A DNA stretch of 64,000 bases from Paenibacillus peoriae (GCF_022531965.1 NZ_CP092831.1:5303001-5367000); one strand, 5' to 3'. Positions 1 through 8,930 are shown, counted from the stretch's first letter. Program-made: numbers and translations. Notes: generated from the sequence alone by a model not told the origin.

Positions 1-952
1 CCAAGGTGCCCGCTTCAATTCCTTCCGGTCTTTCAGTCGTATCACGCAGCACCAGGACAGGTACTCCGAACGAAGGCGCTTCTTCCTGAAGCCCACCGGA
101 ATCCGTAAGGATTAGATGTGTATGTGGGTAAAAATTGTGCAGATCCACGACATCCAGCGGATCAATCAGCTTAATACGCGGATGGTTGCCTAAAATCTCA
201 AATGCAGGTTCCTTCACAGCCGGACTCGGATGAACCGGATAAACAATAGCGATATCCTCAAACTCATCCGCAATTCGCTTAACCGCATTAAAAATCTGAC
301 GATGCGGTTCCCCTTGGGATTCCCGGCGATGTGCTGTCATAAGAATCAGGCGTTTGCCCTGAGCCCACTCCAGTACAGGGTGCTCGTAATCCTGGCGAAC
401 CGTATACTGAAATACGTCAGTTACTGTATTGCCTGTAACATATATTCGCGATTCAGGCTTGTTTTCCTTCCGCAAATTTCCAGCCGATAAAGAAGTAGGC
501 GAGAAATGCAGATCAGACAGCACGCCTGTGAGCTGACGGTTCATTTCTTCAGGATATGGAGAAAGCTTGTTCCACGTCCGCAAACCCGCTTCCACATGCC
601 CTACTTCAATCTGCTGCATAAAGGCTGCATAGCTGGCGAGGAAAGTCGTCAGTGTATCACCGTGAACCAACACGATATCGGGCTTGGCCTCACGCAATAC
701 AGGTTCCAGACCTTGAAGTACCCGCATGGAGATTTCATTCAGTGTCTGGCGATCCTTCATTACGTCCAGATCATAATCAGGGTGAATATTGAAAACTTCC
801 AGAACCTGATCAAGCATCTGGCGATGTTGAGCCGTAACGCATACCACGGACTCGATATGCTCCGGGTGGCGCTGAAGCTCCAAAATAAGAGGAGCCATCT
901 TAATCGCTTCCGGACGCACACCAAAAATTGTCATCACTTTGATTTTGGACAT
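1..952 (-). CDS. mnaA: UDP-N-acetylglucosamine 2-epimerase (non-hydrolysing), C-terminal part outside the window
   Basis: Interconverts UDP-GlcNAc and UDP-ManNAc in the cytoplasm, supplying ManNAc for teichoic acid linkage units or capsule. The frame is open from the ATG at 952 to the window edge, giving about 317 of the roughly 380 residues usual for the family. The N-terminus reads MSKIKVMTIFGVRPEAIKMA, the family's first signature (GTRPEAIK-like), and further in are VHGDTLTTF and HVEAGLRT, both typical of WecB/MnaA. An AAGGGG ribosome site lies 11 bases before the ATG. It follows upp by 109 bases on the same strand. The family is certain; the exact polymer it serves cannot be told from here. 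Confidence 0.95.
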   Translation of the reverse strand, partial: MSKIKVMTIFGVRPEAIKMAPLILELQRHPEHIESVVCVTAQHRQMLDQVLEVFNIHPDYDLDVMKDRQTLNEISMRVLQGLEPVLREAKPDIVLVHGDTLTTFLASYAAFMQQIEVGHVEAGLRTWNKLSPYPEEMNRQLTGVLSDLHFSPTSLSAGNLRKENKPESRIYVTGNTVTDVFQYTVRQDYEHPVLEWAQGKRLILMTAHRRESQGEPHRQIFNAVKRIADEFEDIAIVYPVHPSPAVKEPAFEILGNHPRIKLIDPLDVVDLHNFYPHTHLILTDSGGLQEEAPSFGVPVLVLRDTTERPEGIEAGTL

Positions 953-1061
953 TTTCTGTTGAACCCCTTTTCATAATAAATGTCCGCTTCACAGATCTTC
1001 CATTATTTAAAATAAGGACCTGTATAACGTCCATAGATTTTGCCGAACTGCCAAAGGCAGT

Positions 1062-1691
1062 CTACTTGGTTCCGTACAAGCGGTCTCCCGCGTCACCAAG
1101 ACCCGGAATGATATATCCATGATCATCCAGACGCTCGTCCAGTGCAGCGACATAGATGTCTACATCAGGATGTGCATCCTGCACAGCTTTGACTCCTTCA
1201 GGAGCAGCAATCAGATTCATCATTTTAATTTGAGTGCAGCCTCTCTTTTTCAACACATCAATCGCCGCAATTGCAGAGCCACCCGTTGCAAGCATCGGAT
1301 CAATCACGATCAATTCGCGCTCAGTTACATCTGTAGGCAGCTTCGTATAGTATTCTACGGGTTGCAGCGTCTCAGGATCGCGGAACAGTCCCACATGGCC
1401 CACCTTTGCTGCAGGCAGCAGTTTTACTACGCCATCCAGCATACCCAAGCCTGCACGCAGAATCGGAATAAGACCCAGCATACGTCCGGAAATCACTTTA
1501 CCTTCTGTCTCAGCAACCGGTGTCTGCACCGTAATGCTTTCCAGCGGGATATCCCGTGTAATTTCATAAGCCATCAATGTTGCTACTTCATCCACCAGCT
1601 CGCGGAAATCCTTGGTGTTGGTCCGCACATCGCGGATAAATGTAAGTTTGTGTTGGATCAAAGGGTGATCACAAACCACCAGTTTCGCCAT
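1062..1691 (-). CDS. upp: Uracil phosphoribosyltransferase
   Basis: Salvages uracil with PRPP to UMP in the cytoplasm. The 209-residue product has the normal family length. The PRPP-binding loop DPMLATGGS is at residues 131-139 and the C-terminal uracil-binding segment ends [12 protein letters not shown] at 197-208. A GGAGGG ribosome site precedes the ATG. In Bacillus upp lies next to glyA; here the pair is separated by a three-gene sugar ABC transporter, so an insertion or rearrangement has happened at this point. It has its own upstream promoter (extended -10 near 1828-1833). Confidence 0.98.
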   Translation of the reverse strand: MAKLVVCDHPLIQHKLTFIRDVRTNTKDFRELVDEVATLMAYEITRDIPLESITVQTPVAETEGKVISGRMLGLIPILRAGLGMLDGVVKLLPAAKVGHVGLFRDPETLQPVEYYTKLPTDVTERELIVIDPMLATGGSAIAAIDVLKKRGCTQIKMMNLIAAPEGVKAVQDAHPDVDIYVAALDERLDDHGYIIPGLGDAGDRLYGTK

Positions 1692-1827
1692 AATATATTC
1701 CCTCCGGTATTATCGTCACGTTCTTTCGCACCAGCATATCGAACTATCCTGAGTCGAAAGGATCTATGTAACCTATTTGTACAAACCAAATAAGCACAGA
1801 TGCAATGCGTGCCTGTAAATCCTGTTT

Positions 1828-1833
1828 ATTATA
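1828..1833 (-). promoter_or_regulatory. Extended -10 promoter element of upp
   Basis: On the minus strand the sequence reads TGTTATAAT, a perfect -10 hexamer with the TGn extension, about 137 bases before the upp ATG. No good -35 lies 17 bases upstream, which fits an extended -10 promoter. Prediction from sequence only. Confidence 0.5.
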
Positions 1834-1924
1834 ACATTCCCTTGATTGATTTAACACCTGCCACCGTAACCTTTTGTCAAGGGAAAGATATGACATGTAA
1901 AATAATGAATAGGACCGCTTTACG

Positions 1925-1940
1925 TGTGACTTTTATCACA
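1925..1940. promoter_or_regulatory. FNR/CRP-type palindrome upstream of upp
   Basis: TGTGACTTTTATCACA is a perfect TGTGA-N6-TCACA inverted repeat, the core used by Bacillus Fnr and close to Rex sites. It lies between the terminator of the sugar ABC operon and the upp promoter, about 105 bases upstream of the predicted upp start. Whether it acts on upp is unknown. Confidence 0.45.
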
Positions 1941-1952
1941 TAAAAACACAAC

Positions 1953-1986
1953 AAAAAGGCTCTGACGGCCCTTGACCGCCAAAGCC
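1953..1986 (-). terminator. Rho-independent terminator of the sugar ABC operon
   Basis: On the minus strand an 11-bp GC-rich stem (GGCTTTGGCGG pairing with CCGTCAGAGCC) is followed by TTTTTG. It lies about 60 bases after the solute-binding protein stop. Confidence 0.8.
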
Positions 1987-2047
1987 TGAAGGCTTTATAC
2001 TTCCTGCCCGAGCTATAGCCTTTGCCTCCTCATGCAGAGGTATTCTT

Positions 2048-3313
2048 TTATCTATACTTCAAATTGTCCCATGCCCCCTGAAATTGCTGAAGCATTTCAT
2101 CCTTTGTGATAACCCCTGCAATATAGGCTTGCATACTGCTGCTTAAATCCTGATTCAGCCCCTTCGGAAAGCGTTGGAAGTTCCAACTCCATATCTTGCC
2201 TTCCCTCACATGCCGAGATATTTCTGCACCTAGATCGCCTGTCGTCTCGTCGCTGGACGTAATACTTTTGAAGGCGGGAACAAACTTAAACTCCTTGGTG
2301 ATATAATGCTTGCCTGTTTCTGATGTGACCAACCAATTGAGAAATTCTTTTGCCTCCTGCTTCACAGGCGAATTTTTATTGACCACCCAGTTCGATGCCA
2401 CTCCCACAGCGAGTCTACCTCCTGTGGAGGGATCATTGTCTATAGGCGCAGGCAGAATACCCAAATTCAAGTTAGGATTAATTCCATCTATTTGCGGTTG
2501 CGTCCAGTTCCCCTGGTGCATCATAGCAGCCTTACCTGTTGAAAACAGCGTCACTTGTGTATTGTAATCCGTCGTGAGCGGATTGCGGTTCCCATATTTT
2601 ATAGTCAGGTCAAGCAACTTCACCCACTGATCGAACACCGGGTTACCGGGGATGCGAGCCGTTCCTTTGTTTAAATCCTCAACATAACTTTCCGGGTTCG
2701 GCTGTCTGGCAAACGGAATATTGATAAAATGGTTCCCCAGAACCCACCATTCCGCATACCCGTTAGCAAAAGGTATAATCCCTGCCGCTTTCAGTCGCTT
2801 GGCTGCTTCCTCCAGTTCATCTATCGTCTGAGGTAGTTTGGTTATGCCCGCTTTTTTGAACAAATCCTTGTTATAAACAAAACCAAATCCTTCTAGGTTC
2901 ATAGGCTGTCCATAAATCTTACCGTTAACCGTCATCGGCTTACGAGCGAAATCGTCCAGATCCTTTACCCATGGCTGATCCGACAAATCCTCCAAGTACT
3001 CCAACCACGTATCGCGGTCCTGGTAGCCCTCATTTGTGAAAATGTCCGGCTGATCGCCTGATGCGAATTTAGCCTTCAACGAAGCACCGTAGTCCGTACC
3101 ACCACCGACAGATTGGATATCCAACTTGATGCCAGGGTGCGTTTTTTCATATTCTGCCTTCAGCTTATTTAGCGGTTCCGAAATCTCTACTTTGAATTGA
3201 TAAATGTGTATCGTTTTCGTCTCACTCTGTTGAGCCTTCGTATTTCCACAACCTGCAAGTGTACATGCGAGCAGCACCATCAAGGAGATGACAAGTAACG
3301 CTGTTTTTTTCAT
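2048..3313 (-). CDS. Sugar ABC transporter substrate-binding lipoprotein
   Basis: Binds a carbohydrate outside the membrane and delivers it to the two permeases encoded just upstream. The 421-residue protein starts with a lipoprotein signal peptide: KK, a hydrophobic run, then LAGC at residues 19-22, so Cys22 should be lipidated. The rest fits the family 1 extracellular binding proteins (residues 30 to the end), with a GKAAMMHQGNWTQPQI segment typical of sugar binders. It is the last gene of a permease-permease-binder operon. No ATPase is encoded nearby, so a shared MsmX/UgpC-type ATPase encoded elsewhere is likely. The actual sugar cannot be told. Confidence 0.93.
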   Translation of the reverse strand: MKKTALLVISLMVLLACTLAGCGNTKAQQSETKTIHIYQFKVEISEPLNKLKAEYEKTHPGIKLDIQSVGGGTDYGASLKAKFASGDQPDIFTNEGYQDRDTWLEYLEDLSDQPWVKDLDDFARKPMTVNGKIYGQPMNLEGFGFVYNKDLFKKAGITKLPQTIDELEEAAKRLKAAGIIPFANGYAEWWVLGNHFINIPFARQPNPESYVEDLNKGTARIPGNPVFDQWVKLLDLTIKYGNRNPLTTDYNTQVTLFSTGKAAMMHQGNWTQPQIDGINPNLNLGILPAPIDNDPSTGGRLAVGVASNWVVNKNSPVKQEAKEFLNWLVTSETGKHYITKEFKFVPAFKSITSSDETTGDLGAEISRHVREGKIWSWNFQRFPKGLNQDLSSSMQAYIAGVITKDEMLQQFQGAWDNLKYR

Positions 3314-3328
3314 CGGATATCCCTCCCT

Positions 3329-4165
3329 TCAGCCCTTGACCGCACCGGCTGCAATGCCAGAAACGATGTATTTTTGCATCACCAGAAAAAACACAACAAT
3401 TGGTGTGATCCCCAACACCAGTGCTGGCAGCGCCAAGTCCCATTGCTTGGTGTACTGACCAAACAACATATAGGTTGCAATCGGAATGGTGCGCAGCTCA
3501 GGATCATTCAAAATGAGCGAAGGCAACAGATAGTCATTCCAGATCCATAAGGTATTCAAAATAAGCACAGTTACGAACATAGGCAGCAGGAGTGGACAAA
3601 CGATGCGAAAGAACACCCCGTACCGGGATGAACCGTCCACCCTTGCCGCCTGCTCAATCTCAATAGGTACCGTTTTAATAAAGCCATGAAAAAGAAAAAC
3701 GGATAAAGGCGCCCCAAAACCCAGATAACATAGGATCAGTCCTGGTATACTGTTGTTTAAGCTCAATACGTTGGACACTTCCATAAGCGGCAACATAATC
3801 GATTGAAAGGGAACTACCATTGCTGCCACAAGTAAACCGAATAAAAACCGATTAAAAGGAGTGTCATGCCGAACCATCTGGTAAGCGGCCATCGAGCTGA
3901 TGAGCAGCAAAAGCGCATTACTGACGATCGTGACAATCAGTGAATTCCCCAGTGCTGTGGGAAAGCTTATTTTATTCCAGGCGTTAGCATAGTTTTCAAA
4001 ACGGAAGGTTGTCGGCCACGAAGCGGAATGGGCCAAAATGTCACCAAAGGATTTAATGGAGTTTACGAGCAAAAAATAGAATGGAACCAGAAAAATTAAC
4101 CCGATCACAATAAGCAATATTTCAGCAACCCATGTGCCCAAACGGTAGTTTGACGTTTTTTCCAT
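3329..4165 (-). CDS. Sugar ABC transporter permease (MalG/AraQ type)
   Basis: One of two membrane subunits of the importer. The 278-residue protein has six predicted membrane segments and the EAA loop around residues 188-207 (EIEQAARVDGSSRYGVFFRI), which contacts the ATPase. The ATG at 4165 overlaps the stop of the upstream permease by one base (TAATG), with an AGGAGG site inside the upstream gene, so translation is probably coupled. Length and loop match the AraQ/MalG side of carbohydrate importers. Confidence 0.95.
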   Translation of the reverse strand: MEKTSNYRLGTWVAEILLIVIGLIFLVPFYFLLVNSIKSFGDILAHSASWPTTFRFENYANAWNKISFPTALGNSLIVTIVSNALLLLISSMAAYQMVRHDTPFNRFLFGLLVAAMVVPFQSIMLPLMEVSNVLSLNNSIPGLILCYLGFGAPLSVFLFHGFIKTVPIEIEQAARVDGSSRYGVFFRIVCPLLLPMFVTVLILNTLWIWNDYLLPSLILNDPELRTIPIATYMLFGQYTKQWDLALPALVLGITPIVVFFLVMQKYIVSGIAAGAVKG

Positions 4166-5046
4166 TACATTTCGACCTCCTTTTTCTTCGTGAGACGCAC
4201 CTGAATGCTGGTAATGATCGCAACGACCACGAAGAAAATCATAGCCTTGGCAGTTCCCAATCCAAGTCGATTATTTGTAAACGCTTCATTATATATGTCC
4301 AACGCTACAGACTCTGTCGACTTGAAAGGTCCCCCCTTGGTGAGAGCCAAATTCAATTCAAATACTTTAAAGGACCAGGATATCGCTAGGAACAAGCAGA
4401 CGGTCACCGCTGGCATAATAAGTGGCACTACAATATGACGCAAAATCTGTCTTCGGCCCGCGCCGTCAATTTGAGCCGATTCAATCAGGGCAGACGGGAC
4501 ATTATTTAACGAAGATATGTAAATAACCATGAGATAACCTGCATATTGCCATACAAACACAATGACAGTTCCCCAAAAAGCAGTTGGCCCATCACCCAGC
4601 CACGGCAGTTTAAAAAAGGAAAGCCCTGTTGCCTCCCCTACCGCAGAAAAGCCGCGTACAAATATAAATTGCCAGATGAAGCCGAGCAGCAAGCCGCCAA
4701 TCATATTGGGCATAAAAAATACAGTTCGCAGTGCATTACGGGTACGCAACGGTTTGGTAAGTGCATAGGCTAGGAAAAAGCCAATCAGGTTCGTCAGAAT
4801 GACACCACATACGGTAAACCGAACTGTAAACCAGAACGCATTACGGAAATCTGGATCATCCCTAAATATATGAACGTAATTCCCTAGCCCGAGCCATCGG
4901 ATATTTTCAGATACTCCATCCCAGTTCGTCATGGAATAATACAGCCCCAGCAGGAACGGAATGACCATAATCAAGACGAAAAACAACGCCATCGGTCCCA
5001 CAAATACGAGCTGCTGCAATAATTGCGCGGATTTTCTTTGACTCAA
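4165..5046 (-). CDS. Sugar ABC transporter permease (MalF/UgpA type)
   Basis: The other membrane subunit of the importer, 293 residues with six predicted membrane helices and the EAA loop SALIESAQIDGAGRRQILRH near the C-terminal third. I chose the TTG start at 5046 because an AAAGGAG site sits 8 bases upstream; an ATG at 5088 would add 14 residues but has no ribosome site. It is the first gene of the operon. A promoter (5120-5148) and a CcpA-like site (5099-5112) lie upstream. Confidence 0.93.
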   Translation of the reverse strand: MSQRKSAQLLQQLVFVGPMALFFVLIMVIPFLLGLYYSMTNWDGVSENIRWLGLGNYVHIFRDDPDFRNAFWFTVRFTVCGVILTNLIGFFLAYALTKPLRTRNALRTVFFMPNMIGGLLLGFIWQFIFVRGFSAVGEATGLSFFKLPWLGDGPTAFWGTVIVFVWQYAGYLMVIYISSLNNVPSALIESAQIDGAGRRQILRHIVVPLIMPAVTVCLFLAISWSFKVFELNLALTKGGPFKSTESVALDIYNEAFTNNRLGLGTAKAMIFFVVVAIITSIQVRLTKKKEVEM

Positions 5047-5098
5047 TGTAATCACTCCTTTGTCGTAGATATAAAGGAAAGCGCGCATAAACCTTTAC

Positions 5099-5112
5099 TG
5101 TAATCGCTTATT
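5099..5112. promoter_or_regulatory. Possible CcpA (cre) site of the sugar ABC operon
   Basis: TGTAATCGCTTATT matches 12 of 14 positions of the cre consensus TGWAANCGNTNWCA. It falls at the predicted transcription start, where CcpA usually represses. Carbon catabolite control of a sugar importer would make sense; this is inference. Confidence 0.4.
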
Positions 5113-5119
5113 ACCCAAA

Positions 5120-5148
5120 AATGTAAGTTTCGAGTCGTTTGGAAGCAA
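5120..5148 (-). promoter_or_regulatory. Predicted sigma-A promoter of the sugar ABC operon
   Basis: On the minus strand TTGCTT and TACATT are separated by exactly 17 bases. The -35 box abuts the T-run of the glyA terminator. Confidence 0.45.
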
Positions 5149-5192
5149 AAAAAGGCTGTTCTCCTCCGGCTTACGGAAGGAAAACAGCCTAT
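5148..5192 (-). terminator. glyA terminator
   Basis: A hairpin AGGCTGTTTTCC with GGAGAACAGCCT, followed by TTTTTTT on the minus strand, lies about 30 bases after the glyA stop. Confidence 0.85.
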
Positions 5193-5219
5193 AATATAAA
5201 GATTATGATTGTCGATGAA

Positions 5220-6470
5220 TTAGTATTGAGTTCCTGGATAAATCGGGAACTTATCTGTTAACTCGCCAACCGCTTGGCTTGCTTTGGACAATACAGTATC
5301 ATCTTTCGGGTTTTTAAGGGTTTCAGCAATGATTTTACCGATTTTGACCATAGCCTCTTCATCCATCCCACGAGATGTTGCAGCAGGTGTACCAATACGA
5401 ATCCCGCTTGTTACGAATGGACTGGTCGGATCAAAAGGAATCGCATTTTTATTGACCGTGATGCCCACGGAATCCAATACATGCTCCGCTTCTTTACCTG
5501 TGATATTCAAATTGCGCGTATCCAACAGCATCAGATGGTTATCCGTACCACCGGATACAATGTTAATCCCCTCAGCCAACAGTGTTTCAGCCAGCACCTG
5601 TGCGTTGCGGACTACATTTTGCGCATAGGTTTTGAACGATGGCTGGAGCGCTTCACCCAAAGCAACCGCTTTGGACGCGATCACATGCATCAGTGGCCCC
5701 CCTTGAGTACCAGGAAAAATAGCTTTATCAATCGCTTGCGCCCATGCTTTGCGAGTCAGAATCAGACCCCCACGCGGACCACGCAGCGTTTTGTGTGTCG
5801 TTGTTGTTACAAATTGGGCATGCGGAACTGGACTTGGGTGAATTCCCGCTGCCACAAGACCTGCGATATGTGCCATATCCACCATGAACAAAGCACCTAC
5901 ATCATTGGCAATGGAAGCAAAAGCTTCAAAATCAATAGTACGCGGATATGCACTCGCGCCAGCTACAATCAGACGAGGGCGGTGCTTGAAGGCTGCCTTG
6001 CGCACTTCATCGTAGTCGATGCGGAAGTTGTCTTCGCGCACACCATAGGCAGCAAAGTTATACAACAAGCCGGAAGCGTTAACCGGACTTCCGTGTGTTA
6101 AATGGCCACCATGCGCCAGATTCATACCCAGTACAGTATCTCCAGGTTTGAGAGCTGCCAGATACACCGCCATGTTGGCTTGTGCTCCAGAGTGAGGCTG
6201 CACGTTAGCATGCTCAGCGCCGAACAGTTCTTTTGCTCGGTCACGTGCGATATCCTCAACGATATCTACATGCTCACAGCCACCATAGTAGCGTTTGTTC
6301 GGGTAACCTTCAGCATATTTATTCGTCAGCACGGAGCCCATGGCTTCCATTACTGCTTCACTGACAATGTTCTCGGATGCGATTAGCTCGATATTGTGGC
6401 GTTGTCGTTTCAGTTCAAGTCCCATTGCTTCCATCACTGCTGGGTCACTTTTACGCAGGTGTTCCATCAT
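5220..6470 (-). CDS. glyA: Serine hydroxymethyltransferase
   Basis: PLP enzyme converting serine and tetrahydrofolate into glycine and 5,10-methylene-THF, the main one-carbon source for purines, thymidylate and methionine. The 416-residue product has the usual length. The PLP-binding lysine is Lys227 in [14 protein letters not shown], and HSGAQAN (residues 93-99) is the substrate-site motif. The first of two tandem ATGs was chosen (GGAGAGGGAG upstream). The gene follows ywlG by 120 bases without a terminator between them. Both are therefore probably read from the ZTP-riboswitch promoter near 7.5 kb, which fits, since ZTP signals shortage of 10-formyl-THF. Confidence 0.98.
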   Translation of the reverse strand: MMEHLRKSDPAVMEAMGLELKRQRHNIELIASENIVSEAVMEAMGSVLTNKYAEGYPNKRYYGGCEHVDIVEDIARDRAKELFGAEHANVQPHSGAQANMAVYLAALKPGDTVLGMNLAHGGHLTHGSPVNASGLLYNFAAYGVREDNFRIDYDEVRKAAFKHRPRLIVAGASAYPRTIDFEAFASIANDVGALFMVDMAHIAGLVAAGIHPSPVPHAQFVTTTTHKTLRGPRGGLILTRKAWAQAIDKAIFPGTQGGPLMHVIASKAVALGEALQPSFKTYAQNVVRNAQVLAETLLAEGINIVSGGTDNHLMLLDTRNLNITGKEAEHVLDSVGITVNKNAIPFDPTSPFVTSGIRIGTPAATSRGMDEEAMVKIGKIIAETLKNPKDDTVLSKASQAVGELTDKFPIYPGTQY

Positions 6471-6590
6471 GATTGATTACTCCCTCTCCATAGTCAATTG
6501 TTGGGTATACAAGCTAACGCCTGCTCCTCTGTTGGGTACCTCATCCTCATTGCAAAAACGATTAGTACAAACATGCCGCCATGCCAAATG

Positions 6591-7178
6591 CTAATCGCAG
6601 TTTCCGCCGACTTCTTGCTCCAGACTGTACACCGCCCGTTGTCCACCAATAAGTGGAGGACGGGTGAACGCCGCTGTCACACGTGCTTCGCCAATCCAGC
6701 GAAGGCTTGGGCGAAACGGAACAGCAATCGGTCGCAGATGCATGCCAATCAGCGTTTCGCCGATGTCTATCCCGGCATGAGCCTGCACGTTCGCCGCCAA
6801 ACACGCGTCGCTCATAGAACGATAGGCGACGGTAGCCATAGAGCCTCCTGCTGTACGAACAGGAACAGCCGCAACCTCCATCAGTCCCAGTCGCTCCAGT
6901 ACAGCCCGTTCAACGACCAACGCTCGGTTCAAATGCTCACAGCATTGAAACGCTACATCAAAGCCATACTGCCTGCGAACGGACTCTACTCCAGATAACA
7001 GTTGTTGAGCCACATCGAGCGCTCCCGCCGTGCCAATTCGACTTCCAGCCACTTCACTTGTGCTAACGCCGATAACCAGCAGGCGACCAGCCCTGAGACT
7101 GGCTGCTTCTGCGATTTCCCGCACAACAGAAGTGGTCTGTGCTTCTAGCGAAATCTCATGATCCAATTGTCCCACCAT
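6591..7178 (-). CDS. ywlG: DUF436 / TIGR01440 family protein YwlG
   Basis: A 195-residue cytoplasmic protein of the UPF0340 family, found beside glyA in many Firmicutes; its biochemical role is not established. The sequence shows the family hallmarks GVSTSEVAGSRIGTAGA (residues about 57-73), FQCCEHLNRALV with adjacent cysteines, and HAGIDIGETLIGMHLRPIAVP near residue 135. An AAAGGAGG site precedes the ATG by 5 bases. It is the first gene after the ZTP riboswitch and is followed by glyA, which suggests a link to one-carbon or folate metabolism (inference). Confidence 0.93.
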   Translation of the reverse strand: MVGQLDHEISLEAQTTSVVREIAEAASLRAGRLLVIGVSTSEVAGSRIGTAGALDVAQQLLSGVESVRRQYGFDVAFQCCEHLNRALVVERAVLERLGLMEVAAVPVRTAGGSMATVAYRSMSDACLAANVQAHAGIDIGETLIGMHLRPIAVPFRPSLRWIGEARVTAAFTRPPLIGGQRAVYSLEQEVGGNCD

Positions 7179-7362
7179 TGGAACCTCCTTTGGTTGAACA
7201 GCCTCTCAGAGACTAGGCACGGTCTCATGCCCCAAGTTCAACACACTCTCTCCTGATCACAATCTCACTATATTATAGCCGATGTTTCAGATTTCGAGCA
7301 GAAAAAATGGAAGAACCTTTGAAGGAATCAACCCTCAGCTAAACATCTGGCATAACTTGTAT

Positions 7363-7403
7363 ATGAAAAAAGAGCAGTCCACACCTATGTGGAATTGCTC
7401 TTT
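7363..7403 (-). terminator. Riboswitch-linked terminator in the ywlG-glyA leader
   Basis: On the minus strand the hairpin AAGAGCAATTCCAC / GTGGACTGCTCTT is followed by TTTTTT (7364-7369). Its 5' arm begins directly after the conserved GCCTGGGCA of the aptamer. This spacing is what is expected of a transcription-terminating expression platform switched off by ligand binding. Confidence 0.8.
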
Positions 7404-7480
7404 TGCCCAGGCGACCGGCCGTATATCCGATGCTCCATCGTGGTTAATCCCACTTTTGTCGCCAGTTACATCGGATTCTC
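7404..7480 (-). ncRNA. ZTP (pfl) riboswitch aptamer
   Basis: Read on the minus strand, the RNA contains GTAACTGGCGA (7459-7469), a short hairpin GTGGGATTAACCAC followed by GATGGAG, and then CGCCTGGGCA (7404-7413). These are the two conserved blocks of the pfl motif, which binds ZTP/ZMP and turns on folate and purine genes. An outer helix can form between CCGATG (7469-7474) and CATCGG (7427-7432). It is followed at once by an intrinsic terminator and then ywlG and glyA. glyA is a classic ZTP-riboswitch target. Identification is by eye against the known consensus. Confidence 0.85.
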
Positions 7481-7493
7481 ATTTTTCCACCTT

Positions 7494-7522
7494 ATCTTAA
7501 CGGATTAACCATCGAAAATCAA
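7494..7522 (-). promoter_or_regulatory. Promoter of the ZTP riboswitch - ywlG - glyA transcript
   Basis: TTGATT (7517-7522) and TAAGAT (7494-7499) on the minus strand are 17 bases apart. The predicted start near 7487 lies just ahead of the aptamer. Confidence 0.6.
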
Positions 7523-7557
7523 CAGATTCCGTACAAAATAGATGAGTAAGAGCGATT

Positions 7558-8142
7558 TTATTCGGAAGAGGCCTTTAGCTTGTCCAGCAGCTTATGCAGC
7601 GCCGTGCGGATTTCCGCAGCTGTGACATCGTAGTCTTCTCGCGAACCGCCAAACGGATCTGAAATATCAAAGCCCGGAATCCGTTGGTGTAATTCAATCA
7701 TTCGTTCACGCTCCTGCGCCGATAGCTCTTGTCCGAGTGAAGCCATCAACTGCTGTGAAGCATATAAACCGTCCAACTCCTGTACATCATTCAACACCGC
7801 ATCCCGGTTCTCCACATATTCCTTAAGCGTAAATACTTTGCCCGCCGTTTGGGGAAAGCGCTGAATTACGTGCTGTTTATGTCCTTGCGTCAAGGTTAAG
7901 ATCAGATGTGCCCACCCGGCAAGCCCGTCGCTCAAAGGGGTTGAGGTGATCTGATCGGATATATCGTGATCACGTAGAACCGCCTCTGCATGTCGGGATA
8001 TCGGCGTGCCTTCCATCGCTGCCACTCCCGCAGAACGCACTTCCAGTTCTAGTCCATGCTCAGCAGCCAACTTACGCAGCATCCCTTCAGCCATTGGACT
8101 GCGACAGGTATTCCCTGTGCATACAAATAAGATATTCTTCAA
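7558..8142 (-). CDS. ywlE: Low-molecular-weight phosphatase, YwlE-type protein-arginine phosphatase
   Basis: Removes phosphate from phospho-arginine on proteins, opposing McsB. The P-loop CTGNTCRSPMAEG begins at Cys8; Thr12 inside the loop is the residue that in Bacillus YwlE favours phospho-arginine over phospho-tyrosine. The general-acid DP motif is at about Asp162 (ISDPFGG). The TTG start at 8142 has a GGGGGG site 8 bases upstream and gives MKNILFVCTGN, like the Bacillus protein; a GTG three codons earlier is less well placed. At 194 residues it is about 40 longer than B. subtilis YwlE, the extra length lying between the P-loop and the DP motif. rpiB, which sits between ywlG and ywlE in Bacillus, is absent. 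Confidence 0.92.
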   Translation of the reverse strand: MKNILFVCTGNTCRSPMAEGMLRKLAAEHGLELEVRSAGVAAMEGTPISRHAEAVLRDHDISDQITSTPLSDGLAGWAHLILTLTQGHKQHVIQRFPQTAGKVFTLKEYVENRDAVLNDVQELDGLYASQQLMASLGQELSAQERERMIELHQRIPGFDISDPFGGSREDYDVTAAEIRTALHKLLDKLKASSE

Positions 8143-8245
8143 CGTTTTCACCCCCCGTATGTTAAAAAATATATAAACAGAGGATTACTATAATCCTAAT
8201 CCCTTACTTTAACCCTGCACTTATTTTACACTGTCTGCGCTAAAA

Positions 8246-8806
8246 TCAAAACATAAACATAAAGCCGAATGCCAGCAAAATGGCACCGCCCACTGCTTCC
8301 CCGTAATCTCCTAGATTGCGGCTGACCTTGCGACCCAGCAGTAGGCCCAACATCGCCATTGCTCCCCCGCAAAAACCAAATGCCAGAACAGACAGCACCA
8401 GATCACTCTGGAACATCCCCAGTGACACTCCTACAGAAAATGAATCCACGCTCACCCCAAGTGCAAACAGCAAAAGACCTAAAGGCGAACGATGATCCAA
8501 TACCTGTACGCCGTCCCCTTTGAAGGAATTATACACCATATGCCCGCCTAAAAGGATGAGTAGCCCCCCTGCGAAGTAGGTCGTCACATGACCTAATAAA
8601 GAACTCATATAATGGCCTGTGAAAATTCCCAGCAATGGCATCAGAATGTGAAAAAAGCCAATAACAGTGCTGATGCGCAGCACGTCTCGCAGGCGTATCC
8701 CCTTCATGCCGATCCCTACGCCCAGCGATAACGCATCCATTCCTAGCGCTACCGCCATGATCAGAATCGTTACAACCTGCCCGGCATGGGCAGAGGCTGC
8801 CAGCAT
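8246..8806 (-). CDS. mntP: MntP/YtaF-type manganese efflux pump
   Basis: Membrane protein of 186 residues with six predicted helices in two repeats. Each repeat opens with the acidic membrane motif of the family: MALGMDALSLGVGIGM near the start and LGVSVDSFSVGVSLGM in the middle. These Asp residues carry Mn2+ in MntP, so export of Mn2+ from the cytoplasm is the likely role. The ATG at 8806 has GGAGGGATGGAG directly upstream; a GTG at 8842 would add 12 residues without a ribosome site. It is the ywlD equivalent in the conserved ywl cluster, between ywlE and ywlC. No yybP-type Mn riboswitch is visible upstream. Confidence 0.88.
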   Translation of the reverse strand: MLAASAHAGQVVTILIMAVALGMDALSLGVGIGMKGIRLRDVLRISTVIGFFHILMPLLGIFTGHYMSSLLGHVTTYFAGGLLILLGGHMVYNSFKGDGVQVLDHRSPLGLLLFALGVSVDSFSVGVSLGMFQSDLVLSVLAFGFCGGAMAMLGLLLGRKVSRNLGDYGEAVGGAILLAFGFMFMF

Positions 8807-8930
8807 ACTCCATCCCTCCATTATCCGTCTGTTCTTGTACACGTTATGCGGACAAGGGGCAAATCAGTACAAGCATGCACTGAAAGTACCCCATACCGAG
8901 AAGAGGAGGGAGGAAAATTTAATATAAGAG

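Noticed and set aside
1119..1793. 224-codon plus-strand frame opposite upp
   Set aside because: Shadow of upp; composition rich in His, Gln and Cys, unlike a real protein.
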